The translations under genes were made by a program, and so were the position numbers. Positions 24,756-32,639 of a stretch of 42,666 bases of DNA are shown in pieces (position 1 is the first letter of the stretch; every line of letters starts with the position of its first letter). The stretch is from assembly GCF_017315755.1 (NCBI RefSeq), contig NZ_JAFLRJ010000140.1, positions 1 through 42,666 of the forward strand. The letters run 5' to 3'. The notes under the pieces are model-generated. The model did no database searches, was not told where the DNA came from, and worked only from the letters and a program-made list of their open reading frames with translations. The DNA comes from Streptomyces beijiangensis (GTDB lineage Bacteria > Actinomycetota > Actinomycetes > Streptomycetales > Streptomycetaceae).

Positions 24756-26270
24756 ATGACCGGTGTACGCAGCAGTACCGTCGACTCCGTCCTGCGCCGC
24801 AGCGCGCGCCGCGCCCCCGGGCGCACCGCCCTGCGGTACGCGGACCGCTCCTGGACGTACGCCGGCCTCGACGAGGCCGTCACCACCGCGGCGGCCGTGC
24901 TCACCTCGGAGCACGCCCTGCGCCCCGGTGACCGCGTCGCCTCCTACGGCCACAACTCGGACGCGTATCTGATCGGCTTCCTCGCCTGCGCACGGGCCGG
25001 ACTCGTCCATGTACCCGTGAACCAGAACCTCACCGGCGAGGACCTCGCGTACATCCTCGGCCAGTCGGGCAGCACCCTGGTCCTGACCGACCCTGACCTC
25101 GCGGACCGCATCCCCGGGGAGTTCGCCGTACGGCTGCTGCGCGACGGCGAGGGCTCGCTGCTGACGGAGCTGGCGACGCCCCGGGACTTCACCGCGGCCG
25201 TCGAGCCGGGGGCGGAGGACCTGGTCCAGCTGCTCTACACCTCGGGCACCACGGCGCTGCCGAAGGGCGCCATGATGACCAACCGGGCGCTCGTCCACGA
25301 GTACGTCAGCGCCATCACGGCCCTCGACCTGCGCGAGAGCGACCGGCCCGTCCACTCCCTGCCGCTCTACCACTCCGCCCAGATGCATGTCTTCCTGCTG
25401 CCCTACCTCGCGGTCGGCGCGGAGAACACCCTCCTCGACGCGCCCGACGCCGCGCAGATCTTCGACCTCGTCGAGACGGGCCGCGCCGACAGCCTCTTCG
25501 CACCGCCCACCGTCTGGATCGGCCTGTCGAACCGCCCCGACTTCGCGAGCCGTGACCTGACCGGGCTGCGCAAGGCGTACTACGGGGCGTCGATCATGCC
25601 CGTACCTGTCCTGGAGCGGCTGCGCGAGCGCCTGCCCGCGCTCGCCTTCTACAACTGTTTCGGGCAGAGCGAGATCGGGCCGCTCGCCACCGTGCTCGGG
25701 CCCGACGAGCACGCCGGGCGCATGGACTCCTGCGGGCGGCCCGTCCTCTTCGTCGAGGCGAAGGTCGTCGACGAGAACGGCCAGGACGCCCCGGACGGGA
25801 CGGCGGGCGAAGTGGTCTACCGCTCACCGCAGTTGTGCGAGGGCTACTGGGACAAGCCGCAGGAGACGGCGGAGGCGTTCCGGGACGGCTGGTTCCACTC
25901 GGGCGACCTCGCGGTACGCGACACCGAGGGGTACTTCACCGTCGTCGACCGGGTGAAGGACGTCATCAACTCCGGTGGCGTCCTGGTCGCCTCCCGCCAG
26001 GTCGAGGACGCGCTCTACACCCATCCCGCGGTCGCCGAGGCCGCGGTGATCGGTCTGCCCGACGCACGGTGGATCGAGGCCGTCACCGCGGTCGTGGTTG
26101 CCGGCGAGGCGGTCACCGAGCAGCAACTCCTGGAGCACGCACGCGAGAAGCTCGCCCACTTCAAGGCCCCCAAGAGGATCCTGTTCGTGGACGAGCTGCC
26201 GCGCAACGCCAGCGGGAAGATCCTCAAGCGCGAGCTGCGGGACCGTTTCGCAGATCCACGATCCGCCTGA
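24756..26270 (+). CDS. Fatty-acid-type acyl-CoA ligase (AMP-binding)
   Basis: A 504-residue ANL-superfamily enzyme. Motifs: YTSGTTALPKGAM (about residues 168-180, P-loop), FYNCFGQSEIGP (A5), FHSGDLAVRDTEGYFTVVDRVKD (hinge Asp region) and NASGKILKRELRD (catalytic Lys) near the C-terminus. It should make an acyl-CoA from ATP, CoA and a fatty or aromatic acid; the specificity is not visible. The gene is divergent from the acylase gene, and its last 47 bp overlap the convergent paaK gene, an unusually long coding overlap. Confidence 0.87.
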   Translation: MTGVRSSTVDSVLRRSARRAPGRTALRYADRSWTYAGLDEAVTTAAAVLTSEHALRPGDRVASYGHNSDAYLIGFLACARAGLVHVPVNQNLTGEDLAYILGQSGSTLVLTDPDLADRIPGEFAVRLLRDGEGSLLTELATPRDFTAAVEPGAEDLVQLLYTSGTTALPKGAMMTNRALVHEYVSAITALDLRESDRPVHSLPLYHSAQMHVFLLPYLAVGAENTLLDAPDAAQIFDLVETGRADSLFAPPTVWIGLSNRPDFASRDLTGLRKAYYGASIMPVPVLERLRERLPALAFYNCFGQSEIGPLATVLGPDEHAGRMDSCGRPVLFVEAKVVDENGQDAPDGTAGEVVYRSPQLCEGYWDKPQETAEAFRDGWFHSGDLAVRDTEGYFTVVDRVKDVINSGGVLVASRQVEDALYTHPAVAEAAVIGLPDARWIEAVTAVVVAGEAVTEQQLLEHAREKLAHFKAPKRILFVDELPRNASGKILKRELRDRFADPRSA

Positions 26271-27525
26271 ACTTGCCCACCGAGCGCTCCAGCGACTCGG
26301 GGTCGACCACCTCGACCGCGGCCGTCACCCCGATCGACTCCTTGACGGCCGCCGCGACCGAGCGGGCCGCAGCAGCCCGGTCCTCCGCGGTGGCGTCCGG
26401 GCGCGCCTCCGCCCGTACGGTCAGCTCGTCCATCCGGCCCTCGCGCGTCAGGTGCAGCTGGAAGTGCGCGGAGAGCGCCGGCGTACGCAGCACGATCTCC
26501 TCGACCTGGGTGGGGAAGAGGTTCACCCCGCGCACGATCACCAGGTCGTCACTGCGCCCGGTCACCTTCTCCATCCGCCGGAACGCCCGCGCCGTACCCG
26601 GCAGCAGCCGCGTCAAGTCCCTTGTCCGGTAACGGATCACGGGCATCGCCTCCTTGGTGAGCGAGGTGAACACCAGCTCGCCGCGCTCCCCGTCCGGCAG
26701 CACTTCGCCGGTGAGCGGGTCGACGATCTCCGGGTAGAAGTGGTCCTCCCAGATGTGGAGCCCGTCCTTCGTCTCCACGCACTCCTGGGCGACACCCGGA
26801 CCCATGACCTCCGAAAGCCCGTAGATGTCCACGGCGTCGATGGCGAAGCGCTCCTCGATCTCGGTGCGCATCGCCTCGGTCCACGGCTCCGCGCCGAAGA
26901 TTCCCACCTTGAGCGAGGTCGTACGGGGATCGATGCCCTGCCGCTCGAACTCGTCGAGGAGCGTGAGCATGTACGTCGGCGTGACCATGATGATGTCGGG
27001 CTTGCAGTCCTGGATCAGCTGCACCTGGCGCACTGTCATGCCGCCGGAGGCGGGGATCACCGTGCACCCGAGCCGCTCCGCGCCGTAGTGCGCCCCGAGC
27101 CCGCCGGTGAACAGCCCGTACCCGTACGCCACATGGACCTTGTGGCCCGGCCGCCCGCCCGCCGCGCGGATGGAACGGGCCACGACGTCCGCCCAGGTGT
27201 CGATGTCGCGCTCGGTGTACCCGACGACGGTCGGGCGGCCGGTGGTCCCGCTGGAGGCGTGGATACGGCGTACGTCCTGCTGCGGTACGGCGAACATCCC
27301 GAAGGGGTAGTTGTCGCGCAGATCCGCCTTCACGGTGAACGGGAAGCGCGCGAGATCCGCGAGCGTCCGGCAGTCGCCGGGTCCCACCCCCGCCTTGTCG
27401 AAGGCGTCCCGGTAGAAGGCGACATGGTCGTACGCGTGCTGCAACGAGGTGCGCAGGCGCTCGATCTGGAGCGACTCGAGCTCCTCGCGGCTCAGCCGTT
27501 CCACCGCGTCCAGCAAAGGTGACAT
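26224..27525 (-). CDS. paaK: Phenylacetate-CoA ligase
   Basis: A 433-residue PaaK-type ligase, the enzyme that activates phenylacetate (or a close aryl acid) to the CoA ester as the first step of aerobic phenylacetate breakdown. Characteristic blocks are ASSGTTGRPTVVGYTERD (P-loop, about residues 91-108), YGLSEVMGPGVA, the VIRYRTRDLT hinge and SVGKFRR near the C-terminus, in the short PaaK layout. GGGAG lies 8 nt before the ATG. An 8-bp-arm palindrome sits 25 bp upstream. The paaABCDE oxygenase genes are not in this window, so it could also serve another aryl-acid route. Confidence 0.92.
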   Translation of the reverse strand: MSPLLDAVERLSREELESLQIERLRTSLQHAYDHVAFYRDAFDKAGVGPGDCRTLADLARFPFTVKADLRDNYPFGMFAVPQQDVRRIHASSGTTGRPTVVGYTERDIDTWADVVARSIRAAGGRPGHKVHVAYGYGLFTGGLGAHYGAERLGCTVIPASGGMTVRQVQLIQDCKPDIIMVTPTYMLTLLDEFERQGIDPRTTSLKVGIFGAEPWTEAMRTEIEERFAIDAVDIYGLSEVMGPGVAQECVETKDGLHIWEDHFYPEIVDPLTGEVLPDGERGELVFTSLTKEAMPVIRYRTRDLTRLLPGTARAFRRMEKVTGRSDDLVIVRGVNLFPTQVEEIVLRTPALSAHFQLHLTREGRMDELTVRAEARPDATAEDRAAAARSVAAAVKESIGVTAAVEVVDPESLERSVGKFRRIVDLRNGPAARA

Positions 27526-27549
27526 TGGGGTGACTCCCGCCTCAATCGG

Positions 27550-27569
27550 ACGACCGATCATTCGGTCGT
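27550..27569. promoter_or_regulatory. TetR-type operator upstream of paaK
   Basis: ACGACCGA (27550-27557), spacer TCAT, TCGGTCGT (27562-27569): a perfect 8-bp inverted repeat. ACCGA/TCGGT-type palindromes are typical TetR-family sites and resemble those described for PaaR-like repressors of phenylacetate genes in actinobacteria. The site begins 25 bp upstream of the paaK start codon. Confidence 0.6.
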
Positions 27570-27688
27570 TGTGCTCTAGATCAGTAATCCAGGGGAGCGC
27601 GGACGGGTCAAGAGATGTGGCAGGACCGGTGTTCACCAGGCGCGGAACGGATTGCCGGGAACGGCGGCAAACGGTGAGGATCGTGTGC

Positions 27689-28549
27689 ATGCCGAAGTTC
27701 AGCGCGCACGACGGGACCGAGCTCGCCTACCACCTCAAAGGCGAGGGGCCCCCGCTGGTGTGCCTGCCCGGCGGCCCGCTGCGTGCCTCCGCCTACTTCG
27801 GCGACCTGGGCGGCCTCACCGCGCACCGGCAGCTGGTGCTCCTGGATCTGCGCGGCTCGGGCGACTCCGCGGCCCCGGCCGACCCGTCTGCGTACCGCTG
27901 CGACCGTCTCGTCCACGACGTCGAGGCGCTGCGCGAGCATCTCGGCCTCGATCGGATCGACCTGCTGGCCCATTCGGCGGCCGGTGACCTCTCCCTGCTG
28001 TACGCGGCCCGCCACCCGGGGCGGCTGAGTTCGCTCACGCTCGTCACCCCCGTCGCACAGGCGGCCGGAATCGTGATCACCGACGATGAGCGGCGCGCGG
28101 CGGCAGAGCTGCGCAGCGGCGAACCCTGGTACGACGCGGCACGGACCGCACTCGACAAGCTCCTGGACGGCGGCGACGCGCCGGAGCTCTGGGCCGCGAT
28201 CAGACCCTTGGCGTACGGAACGTGGGACGCGGCGGCGCAGGAGCTGGCCGCGCGATCGGCCACCGAACGGGCCGGGGCGGAGGCCCGTGCGCAGTACTGG
28301 GCCGAGGGCGCGTTCGATCCGCCGGCCACTGTGGCCGCCCTCGCGGCCGTGGACGTTCCGGTTCTGGTGCTGGCCGGCGAGCTGGACTCCGAGCCGGGCG
28401 CCGCTCGCGCGCGAGAGCTTGCCGCGCTCTTCCCGCACGGCGAAGCGGCCGTCCAGCGGGGCGCGGCGCACTTCCCCTGGATGGACGGCGCGGGCGCGTT
28501 CGTCCGTACGGTCGCCGCCTTCCTCGACCCCGAGGTCAGGGGCGGGTGA
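27689..28549 (+). CDS. Alpha/beta fold hydrolase (proline-iminopeptidase-like)
   Basis: A 286-residue alpha/beta hydrolase. PGGPLRAS (residues 27-34) forms the oxyanion region as in proline iminopeptidase-like proteins, DLRGSGDS is the conserved beta4 block, and the nucleophile is Ser96 in LLAHSAAG. Asp233 (GELDSEP) and His261 (GAAHFPW) complete the triad. The elbow is AHSAA rather than GxSxG, a variation that occurs in the family. The substrate is unknown. GTGAGGA stands 8 nt before the ATG. The 3' end overlaps the convergent MFS gene by 14 bp. Confidence 0.86.
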   Translation: MPKFSAHDGTELAYHLKGEGPPLVCLPGGPLRASAYFGDLGGLTAHRQLVLLDLRGSGDSAAPADPSAYRCDRLVHDVEALREHLGLDRIDLLAHSAAGDLSLLYAARHPGRLSSLTLVTPVAQAAGIVITDDERRAAAELRSGEPWYDAARTALDKLLDGGDAPELWAAIRPLAYGTWDAAAQELAARSATERAGAEARAQYWAEGAFDPPATVAALAAVDVPVLVLAGELDSEPGAARARELAALFPHGEAAVQRGAAHFPWMDGAGAFVRTVAAFLDPEVRGG

Positions 28550-29792
28550 TCACCAGCGACAGCAGCGCGCCCGCCCCGCACGCCGCCCCGATCGCCACCC
28601 ACACCAGGTCGTACGAACCGAACGCGTCCCGCGTCGCACCACCCGCGAACGCGGCCAGTCCCGCGCCCAGTTGGTGCGCGGCCGACACCCAGCCGAAGAC
28701 GACCGGACTGTCCTCGCCGTAGAACTCCCGGCACAGCGCGAGCGTCGGCGGGACGGTTGCCACGTCCAGCAGGCCGAACAGCACCACGAACGCCACCAAC
28801 GGCGGGCTGACGCTTGCCGTCATCAGCATCGGAAGGCTCAGCAGCGTCACGCCCCGCAGCGCGTAGTAGACGGCCAGCAGGCGGCGCGGGTCGATGCGGT
28901 CGGTGAGCCAGCCGGAGAAGACCGTGCCCGCCACATTGAAGACGCCGATCAGCGCGAGCAGTGAGGACGCGACGGTGGCGGGCATCCCGTGGTCGTGCGC
29001 GGCCGGGGTGAAGTGGGTCCACATGACGCCGTTGGTCGAGGCGCCGCAGATGGCGAAGGTCCCGGCGAGCAGCCAGAAGGGCGCGGTCCGCACGGCGTTG
29101 GCGAGGACGCGTGCGGTACGGGTCGCCGCGCCCGCCACCGCCGGCGGCCGGGCGGTGAACTCCCGTGCGCCATAGGCCCGTACACCCGCATCGGCCGGAT
29201 GGTCCCGCAGCAGTACGAGCACCAGCGGGAGCACCGCGAGCGCCATCAGCGCGGGCACCACGGCCCCCGTACGCCACCCGTGCCCGTCGACCACGCGGGA
29301 CAGCAGCGGCAGGAAGACGAACTGGCCGAACACCCCGGCGGCGGTGAGGGCGCCGCTGACGAGCCCCCGCCGGGCGACGAACCAGCGGGCGGTCACCGTG
29401 GCGGCGAAGGTCAGCGCCATCGCCCCGGAGCCGAGCCCGACGAGGACGCCCCAGGTCAGGACGTACATCCAGGGAGCCGTCATGACGGTGCTGAGCAGCG
29501 CCCCGGTGGCAGCTGCGACCAGTGCCCCGCCCACGATCCTGCGCATCCCGAAGCGGTCCATCAGCGCGGCAGCGAAGGGTGCGACGAGTCCGTACAGCAC
29601 CATGCTCACCGCGGAGGCGAAGCCGATGGAGCCGCGCGACCAGCCGAACTCGCGGCGCAGCGGATCGACGAACAGCCCGGCCAGGGTGGTGAAGGCGCCG
29701 GCGGCGACGATGGCGAGCGCCGCCACCGCGGCGACCGTCCAGGCGGCGTGCGGACGGCGTGCGGGAGTGACGGGGGTATCGGTCAGAACCAT
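28536..29792 (-). CDS. MFS transporter (monocarboxylate/oxalate-formate-antiporter-like)
   Basis: A 418-residue membrane protein with about twelve predicted transmembrane helices in two halves separated near residue 205. The loop DRFGMRRIVGG between helices 2 and 3, and DRIDPRRLL in the second half, are MFS signatures. FVDPLRREFGWSRGSIGFA is typical of the monocarboxylate/OFA branch. The substrate could be an organic acid or drug. It is divergent, with a 71-bp gap, from the GlxA-type regulator, which is its likely controller. Export of the peptide product made downstream is possible but unsupported. Confidence 0.88.
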   Translation of the reverse strand: MVLTDTPVTPARRPHAAWTVAAVAALAIVAAGAFTTLAGLFVDPLRREFGWSRGSIGFASAVSMVLYGLVAPFAAALMDRFGMRRIVGGALVAAATGALLSTVMTAPWMYVLTWGVLVGLGSGAMALTFAATVTARWFVARRGLVSGALTAAGVFGQFVFLPLLSRVVDGHGWRTGAVVPALMALAVLPLVLVLLRDHPADAGVRAYGAREFTARPPAVAGAATRTARVLANAVRTAPFWLLAGTFAICGASTNGVMWTHFTPAAHDHGMPATVASSLLALIGVFNVAGTVFSGWLTDRIDPRRLLAVYYALRGVTLLSLPMLMTASVSPPLVAFVVLFGLLDVATVPPTLALCREFYGEDSPVVFGWVSAAHQLGAGLAAFAGGATRDAFGSYDLVWVAIGAACGAGALLSLVITRP

Positions 29793-29863
29793 GTCATCGA
29801 CCCTGCGACCTCGACGGACGCCGAACCAGTGGCGAGAAAGACATGATGTGCAAGGATCTCGCC

Positions 29864-30859
29864 ATGAGTGTTTTCGCTTCCGACGGGCGCCACCGGGTCG
29901 CCGTCCTCGTCCGCCACGGTCTGCTGCCGATGGAACTCGGCATCGTCCACCGGCTGTTCGGACAGGCGGTATCGGCCCAGGGGAAGCGGCTGTACGAGGT
30001 CCTGACCTGCACCGTCCAACCCGGCGAGCTCCGTACCGACACCGATGTGACCGTCAACGTCAGCCATGGGCCCGAACTGCTCGCCGAGGCGGACACGGTG
30101 GTGGTCCCCGCATCGGACGAGGACTACGAGCCGCGTGCCGCACCTCATCTCCCGGCCGTGCTCGCGGAGGCCTTCGGCCGGATGCGGCCCGGCACCCGTC
30201 TCGCGTCGATCTGCACCGGATCTTTTGTGCTGGCCGCCGCCGGTTTCCTCGACGGCAGACGGGCCACCACCCACTGGCGCTCGGCCGACGATCTGGCCCG
30301 CCTGCACCCTTCCGTCGATGTCGATCCCGACGTGCTCTACACCGAGGACGGCAATGTCCTGACCTCGGCGGGAGTGGCCTCCGGCATCGATCTGTGCCTG
30401 CACATGATCCGCGGCGACCACGGTGCGGCGGTCGCCGCCGAAGTGGCCCGCTCCACCGTCGTCCCGCCCCACCGCGAAGGCGGCCAGGCCCAGTTCATCC
30501 GGCGTCCCGTCACCGCGGATCCCGCCTCGGCCACCGGGCCGGCTCGCGTCTGGGCGCTGGAGCACCTCGGGCGTCGTATCAGTCTCGGCGATCTCGCCGA
30601 CCGGGCCGCGATGAGCACCCGCACCCTCTCCCGCCGCTTCTGCGAGGAGACCGGACTCACGCCGGTGCAGTGGCTCACCCGCCAACGCATCGACCGGGCG
30701 CGGCAGTTGCTGGAGGAGACAGATCTGGCCGTCGACAGAATCGCATCGGACGCCGGATTCGGTACGTCCGCTTCATTCCGTATGCACCTGCATGAGGCTC
30801 TGGGGGTCTCTCCGAGCGCCTACCGTGCGACGTTCAGAGGGAGTGAAGTGGCTGAATAG
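29864..30859 (+). CDS. GlxA family AraC-type transcriptional regulator (DJ-1/PfpI + HTH)
   Basis: A 331-residue regulator with two domains: an N-terminal DJ-1/PfpI-like amidotransferase-fold ligand domain (residues about 10-180, with SICTGSFVLAAAG containing Cys117 and THW) and a C-terminal AraC pair of helix-turn-helices (about 236-325, ISLGDLADRAAMSTRTLSRRF and SPSAYRATF). The ligand is unknown. AAGGA lies 7 nt before the ATG. It is divergent to the MFS gene and 70 bp upstream of the RiPP-like operon on the same strand, so it may control either or both. Confidence 0.9.
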   Translation: MSVFASDGRHRVAVLVRHGLLPMELGIVHRLFGQAVSAQGKRLYEVLTCTVQPGELRTDTDVTVNVSHGPELLAEADTVVVPASDEDYEPRAAPHLPAVLAEAFGRMRPGTRLASICTGSFVLAAAGFLDGRRATTHWRSADDLARLHPSVDVDPDVLYTEDGNVLTSAGVASGIDLCLHMIRGDHGAAVAAEVARSTVVPPHREGGQAQFIRRPVTADPASATGPARVWALEHLGRRISLGDLADRAAMSTRTLSRRFCEETGLTPVQWLTRQRIDRARQLLEETDLAVDRIASDAGFGTSASFRMHLHEALGVSPSAYRATFRGSEVAE

Positions 30860-30864
30860 CACGC

Positions 30865-30894
30865 TTGACGATTCGTGTTCACACCGGGTTTCAT
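30865..30894 (+). promoter_or_regulatory. Candidate promoter of the RiPP-like operon
   Basis: TTGACG (30865-30870) with an 18-nt spacer and TTTCAT (30889-30894) lies between the regulator stop and the HExxH gene. The -35 is good and the -10 is weak. It would give the operon its own start apart from readthrough from the regulator gene. Confidence 0.35.
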
Positions 30895-30929
30895 CTGTCG
30901 TCGGCCGGGCCTTTCCACGAGGAGGTTCA

Positions 30930-32081
30930 GTGTCCACTTCTGACGACGACCTCGTCTCCGTAGAACGTGAGCTTGCTGCACACCCCGAGTTCAGCGACGC
31001 AGTACCGATCACTCTCAAGGCCACCGAGTTCTACCGGTTCGCAGTCGACCTCCTCTGCGAACGGTCGGCCACGGTGGAGAAACTCGCGGCAGCGCTCCGC
31101 GATCCCCAGGGCGAGATCCCGGCCGCCGTGGTCGAGGACCCGCTCGTCAGGGTCACCCTGGACGAGGCGGTCTCCCGGCTTGAGCAGGGCTTCCTCGACG
31201 AGAGCGCCTGGACCGAAGTCGTCACGATGCTGCGTCTTGTGGCCGACGTGCTGGAGCGGCGCGGCACCGCTGTCCCGCCCACCGGAGCCGAGGTTTCCGA
31301 GGGCCGCACCGTACGCATCACACCTGGCCGGGAGGCCTGGCTGTACGCGATGAAGGACCGGAACTCCGCCTCCCCGCTGGGGCAGACGTTCCTGAACACC
31401 TTCGAGCGGGACTTCCTGCGCGGCGTACCGGGACAGCTTCTCGAACCCACCGCACAGACGCAGCACCAGCTCGACGAGGGCTTCGCGGCGCTGAGCGCGC
31501 TGCTGCCCGAGTTGGGGCCGAGTGTGGCCGCGCACTACATCGGCGTCGGTGTCGTGGACGTACGCACCGAGGGCGAAACGTTTCTGGCGGGCAACGTCGG
31601 GCGCATTCCCGGTGTGGTGTTCTTCTCCGGGAACCGGATCTCACGGCCCTGGCGGCTCGCGGAGACCGCACTCCACGAGGGGCTGCACCTCAAACTGTTC
31701 GACATCCAGCGGTCGTCCAGCATCTTCACCGAACCCGAGACGCTCCCGGACGGCCCCAAGATCAAGGTCCCGTGGCTGAAGTGGGCCTCCATGGTCGCGC
31801 CCAACGAATGGGCCCTGGACCGCGCGCTCGGCGCCTACCACGTGTACGCCCATCTCGTGCTGTTCCACGAGGCGCTGAAGACCCGCCTCACTCCTGAACT
31901 CCTGCAGCGATTCGGCGCGCCGGAGACCGACGACGTCCCGTCCCTCCACCGCTTCGGGGCCGAACGCGCCCACTTCCTGGGCGAGGAGATCCTGAACCGC
32001 GGCGCCACCGCACTCACCGACCACGGACGGGAATTCGTGACCTGGCTACTCCACGCCGTGAAGGAGTCCGCCCGTGCCTGA
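30930..32081 (+). CDS. HExxH-motif peptide-modifying protein (aKG-HExxH peptide beta-hydroxylase family)
   Basis: A 383-residue protein with ALHEGLHLKL, placing the metal ligands His249 and His253 with Glu250, and a second histidine-rich block AYHVYAHLVLFHEAL (residues 302-316) that probably gives the third ligand. This architecture is that of the HEXXH family found beside ribosomal-peptide genes (TIGR04267). As I recall, members have recently been shown to be 2-oxoglutarate- and iron-dependent peptide beta-hydroxylases rather than proteases. The GTG at 30930 has GGAGG 4 nt before it; longer forms would run into the regulator gene. It is the first gene of the operon and overlaps the PqqD-like gene by 8 bp, which suggests the two products act together. 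Confidence 0.84.
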   Translation: MSTSDDDLVSVERELAAHPEFSDAVPITLKATEFYRFAVDLLCERSATVEKLAAALRDPQGEIPAAVVEDPLVRVTLDEAVSRLEQGFLDESAWTEVVTMLRLVADVLERRGTAVPPTGAEVSEGRTVRITPGREAWLYAMKDRNSASPLGQTFLNTFERDFLRGVPGQLLEPTAQTQHQLDEGFAALSALLPELGPSVAAHYIGVGVVDVRTEGETFLAGNVGRIPGVVFFSGNRISRPWRLAETALHEGLHLKLFDIQRSSSIFTEPETLPDGPKIKVPWLKWASMVAPNEWALDRALGAYHVYAHLVLFHEALKTRLTPELLQRFGAPETDDVPSLHRFGAERAHFLGEEILNRGATALTDHGREFVTWLLHAVKESARA

Positions 32082-32358
32082 CACCCTCTACAGCCAGGCA
32101 CCCGACCTGCGGACCCGTCCCGTCGAAGCGGCCGGATCGCTGATCGTCTTCACTCCCGCGCGCCCCAAGGTGCACTGGCTCAACCTGGCCGGCTGGTATC
32201 TGTTCGAGCTGAGCGAAGGCGCGAGCGGCGAGGTGATCGCCGCCGACTACGCCGAGGCCGTGGCCGGACAGATCCCGCACGACGAGGCGTTGGCGCAGGC
32301 GCGCGACTGCCTGGCCGATCTCGTGGAGCGCGGCATCCTCATCGCAGAGCCCGCCTGA
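32074..32358 (+). CDS. PqqD-like RiPP recognition element protein
   Basis: A 94-residue protein that matches the PqqD fold in length and pattern: an N-terminal Arg in the first strand (LRTRPVEAAGSLIVF), the HWLNLAGWYLFELSEGAS block equivalent to PqqD's L-N-x-x-A-x-x-x-W/F-E-L-x-x-G, and a C-terminal three-helix part ending LADLVERGILI. Such stand-alone RiPP recognition elements bind the leader of a precursor peptide and present it to the modifying enzyme, here presumably the HExxH protein. GTG start with AAGGAG 7 nt upstream. The assignment is by pattern only and could be confirmed with a profile search. Confidence 0.78.
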   Translation: MPDTLYSQAPDLRTRPVEAAGSLIVFTPARPKVHWLNLAGWYLFELSEGASGEVIAADYAEAVAGQIPHDEALAQARDCLADLVERGILIAEPA

Positions 32359-32382
32359 GCCGCGCCACCCCCCATTCTCCTC

Positions 32383-32396
32383 CGGCCATCCGGCCG
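32383..32396 (+). other. Small hairpin between the recognition gene and the peptide gene
   Basis: CGGCC, loop ATCC, GGCCG just upstream of the peptide gene's ribosome site. It is too short for a terminator. It could stabilise the 5' end of a processed peptide-gene transcript; otherwise it has no meaning. Confidence 0.25.
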
Positions 32397-32432
32397 AAGG
32401 TTCCTCCTGCCGTGCAGAAGGAGGTGAACCCT

Positions 32433-32549
32433 ATGTCTGAACAGCTCAAGAAGAGGCTGGCCAGGGCGGAGAACATCACCCCGCCGAAGGCCACCGCCCC
32501 GTCCAGGGACCAGCGCCTGTGGCCCCCGTGGTACATGCAGAAGCACTGA
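32433..32549 (+). CDS. Predicted RiPP precursor peptide, 38 residues
   Basis: A very small gene between the PqqD-like gene and the FAD monooxygenase gene, strongly supported by a perfect AAGGAGGTGA (32418-32427) 5-8 nt before the ATG. The peptide starts MSEQLKKRLARAEN (charged, helix-prone, leader-like), continues with a Pro/Ala/Thr stretch, and ends RLWPPWYMQKH. The two Trp, one Tyr and terminal His are likely targets for hydroxylation or oxidation. No Cys is present, so it is not a lanthipeptide or thiopeptide. A hydrophobic signal peptide is absent. That it is a substrate of the neighbouring enzymes is inferred from operon position, size and the recognition protein; the core boundaries are unknown. 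Confidence 0.74.
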   Translation: MSEQLKKRLARAENITPPKATAPSRDQRLWPPWYMQKH

Positions 32550-32562
32550 GCGTGAGCGCACA

Positions 32563-32615
32563 GGGTGCGCCGGACCGGCAGCCGCCGGACCGGCAGCCGC
32601 CGGGCCGGCGCACCC
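32563..32615 (+). repeat. Tandem 15-bp repeats inside an 11-bp-stem hairpin
   Basis: CCGGACCGGCAGCCG occurs twice in perfect tandem (32570-32584, 32585-32599) with a third partial copy (32600-32610). The block is flanked by GGGTGCGCCGG (32563-32573) and its exact complement CCGGCGCACCC (32605-32615). The RNA would fold into a strong GC-rich structure 14 nt after the peptide stop and 24 nt before the monooxygenase start. It is probably an attenuator or 3' stabiliser that raises peptide over enzyme expression. Confidence 0.6.
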
Positions 32616-32639
32616 GGCACATTCGACCCCGGGGGAACC

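Noticed and set aside
30792..30929. An upstream ATG that would extend the HExxH protein by 46 residues
   Set aside because: It lies inside the AraC-type regulator gene, the extension has no family resemblance, and a GGAGG stands directly before the GTG at 30930.
31670..31690. The HExxH protein as a zinc metallopeptidase
   Set aside because: It has no signal peptide or protease neighbours; length, the second His-rich block and the PqqD-like partner favour the peptide-modifying family. Protease activity is not excluded by sequence alone.
32570..32610. The tandem repeats as a CRISPR-like array
   Set aside because: The units are directly adjacent without spacers and are explained by a hairpin.
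32565..32639. An N-terminal extension of the FAD monooxygenase through the tandem repeats
   Set aside because: The added residues are only the translated 15-bp repeat, while the FAD-binding motif starts right after the ATG at 32640, as it should.
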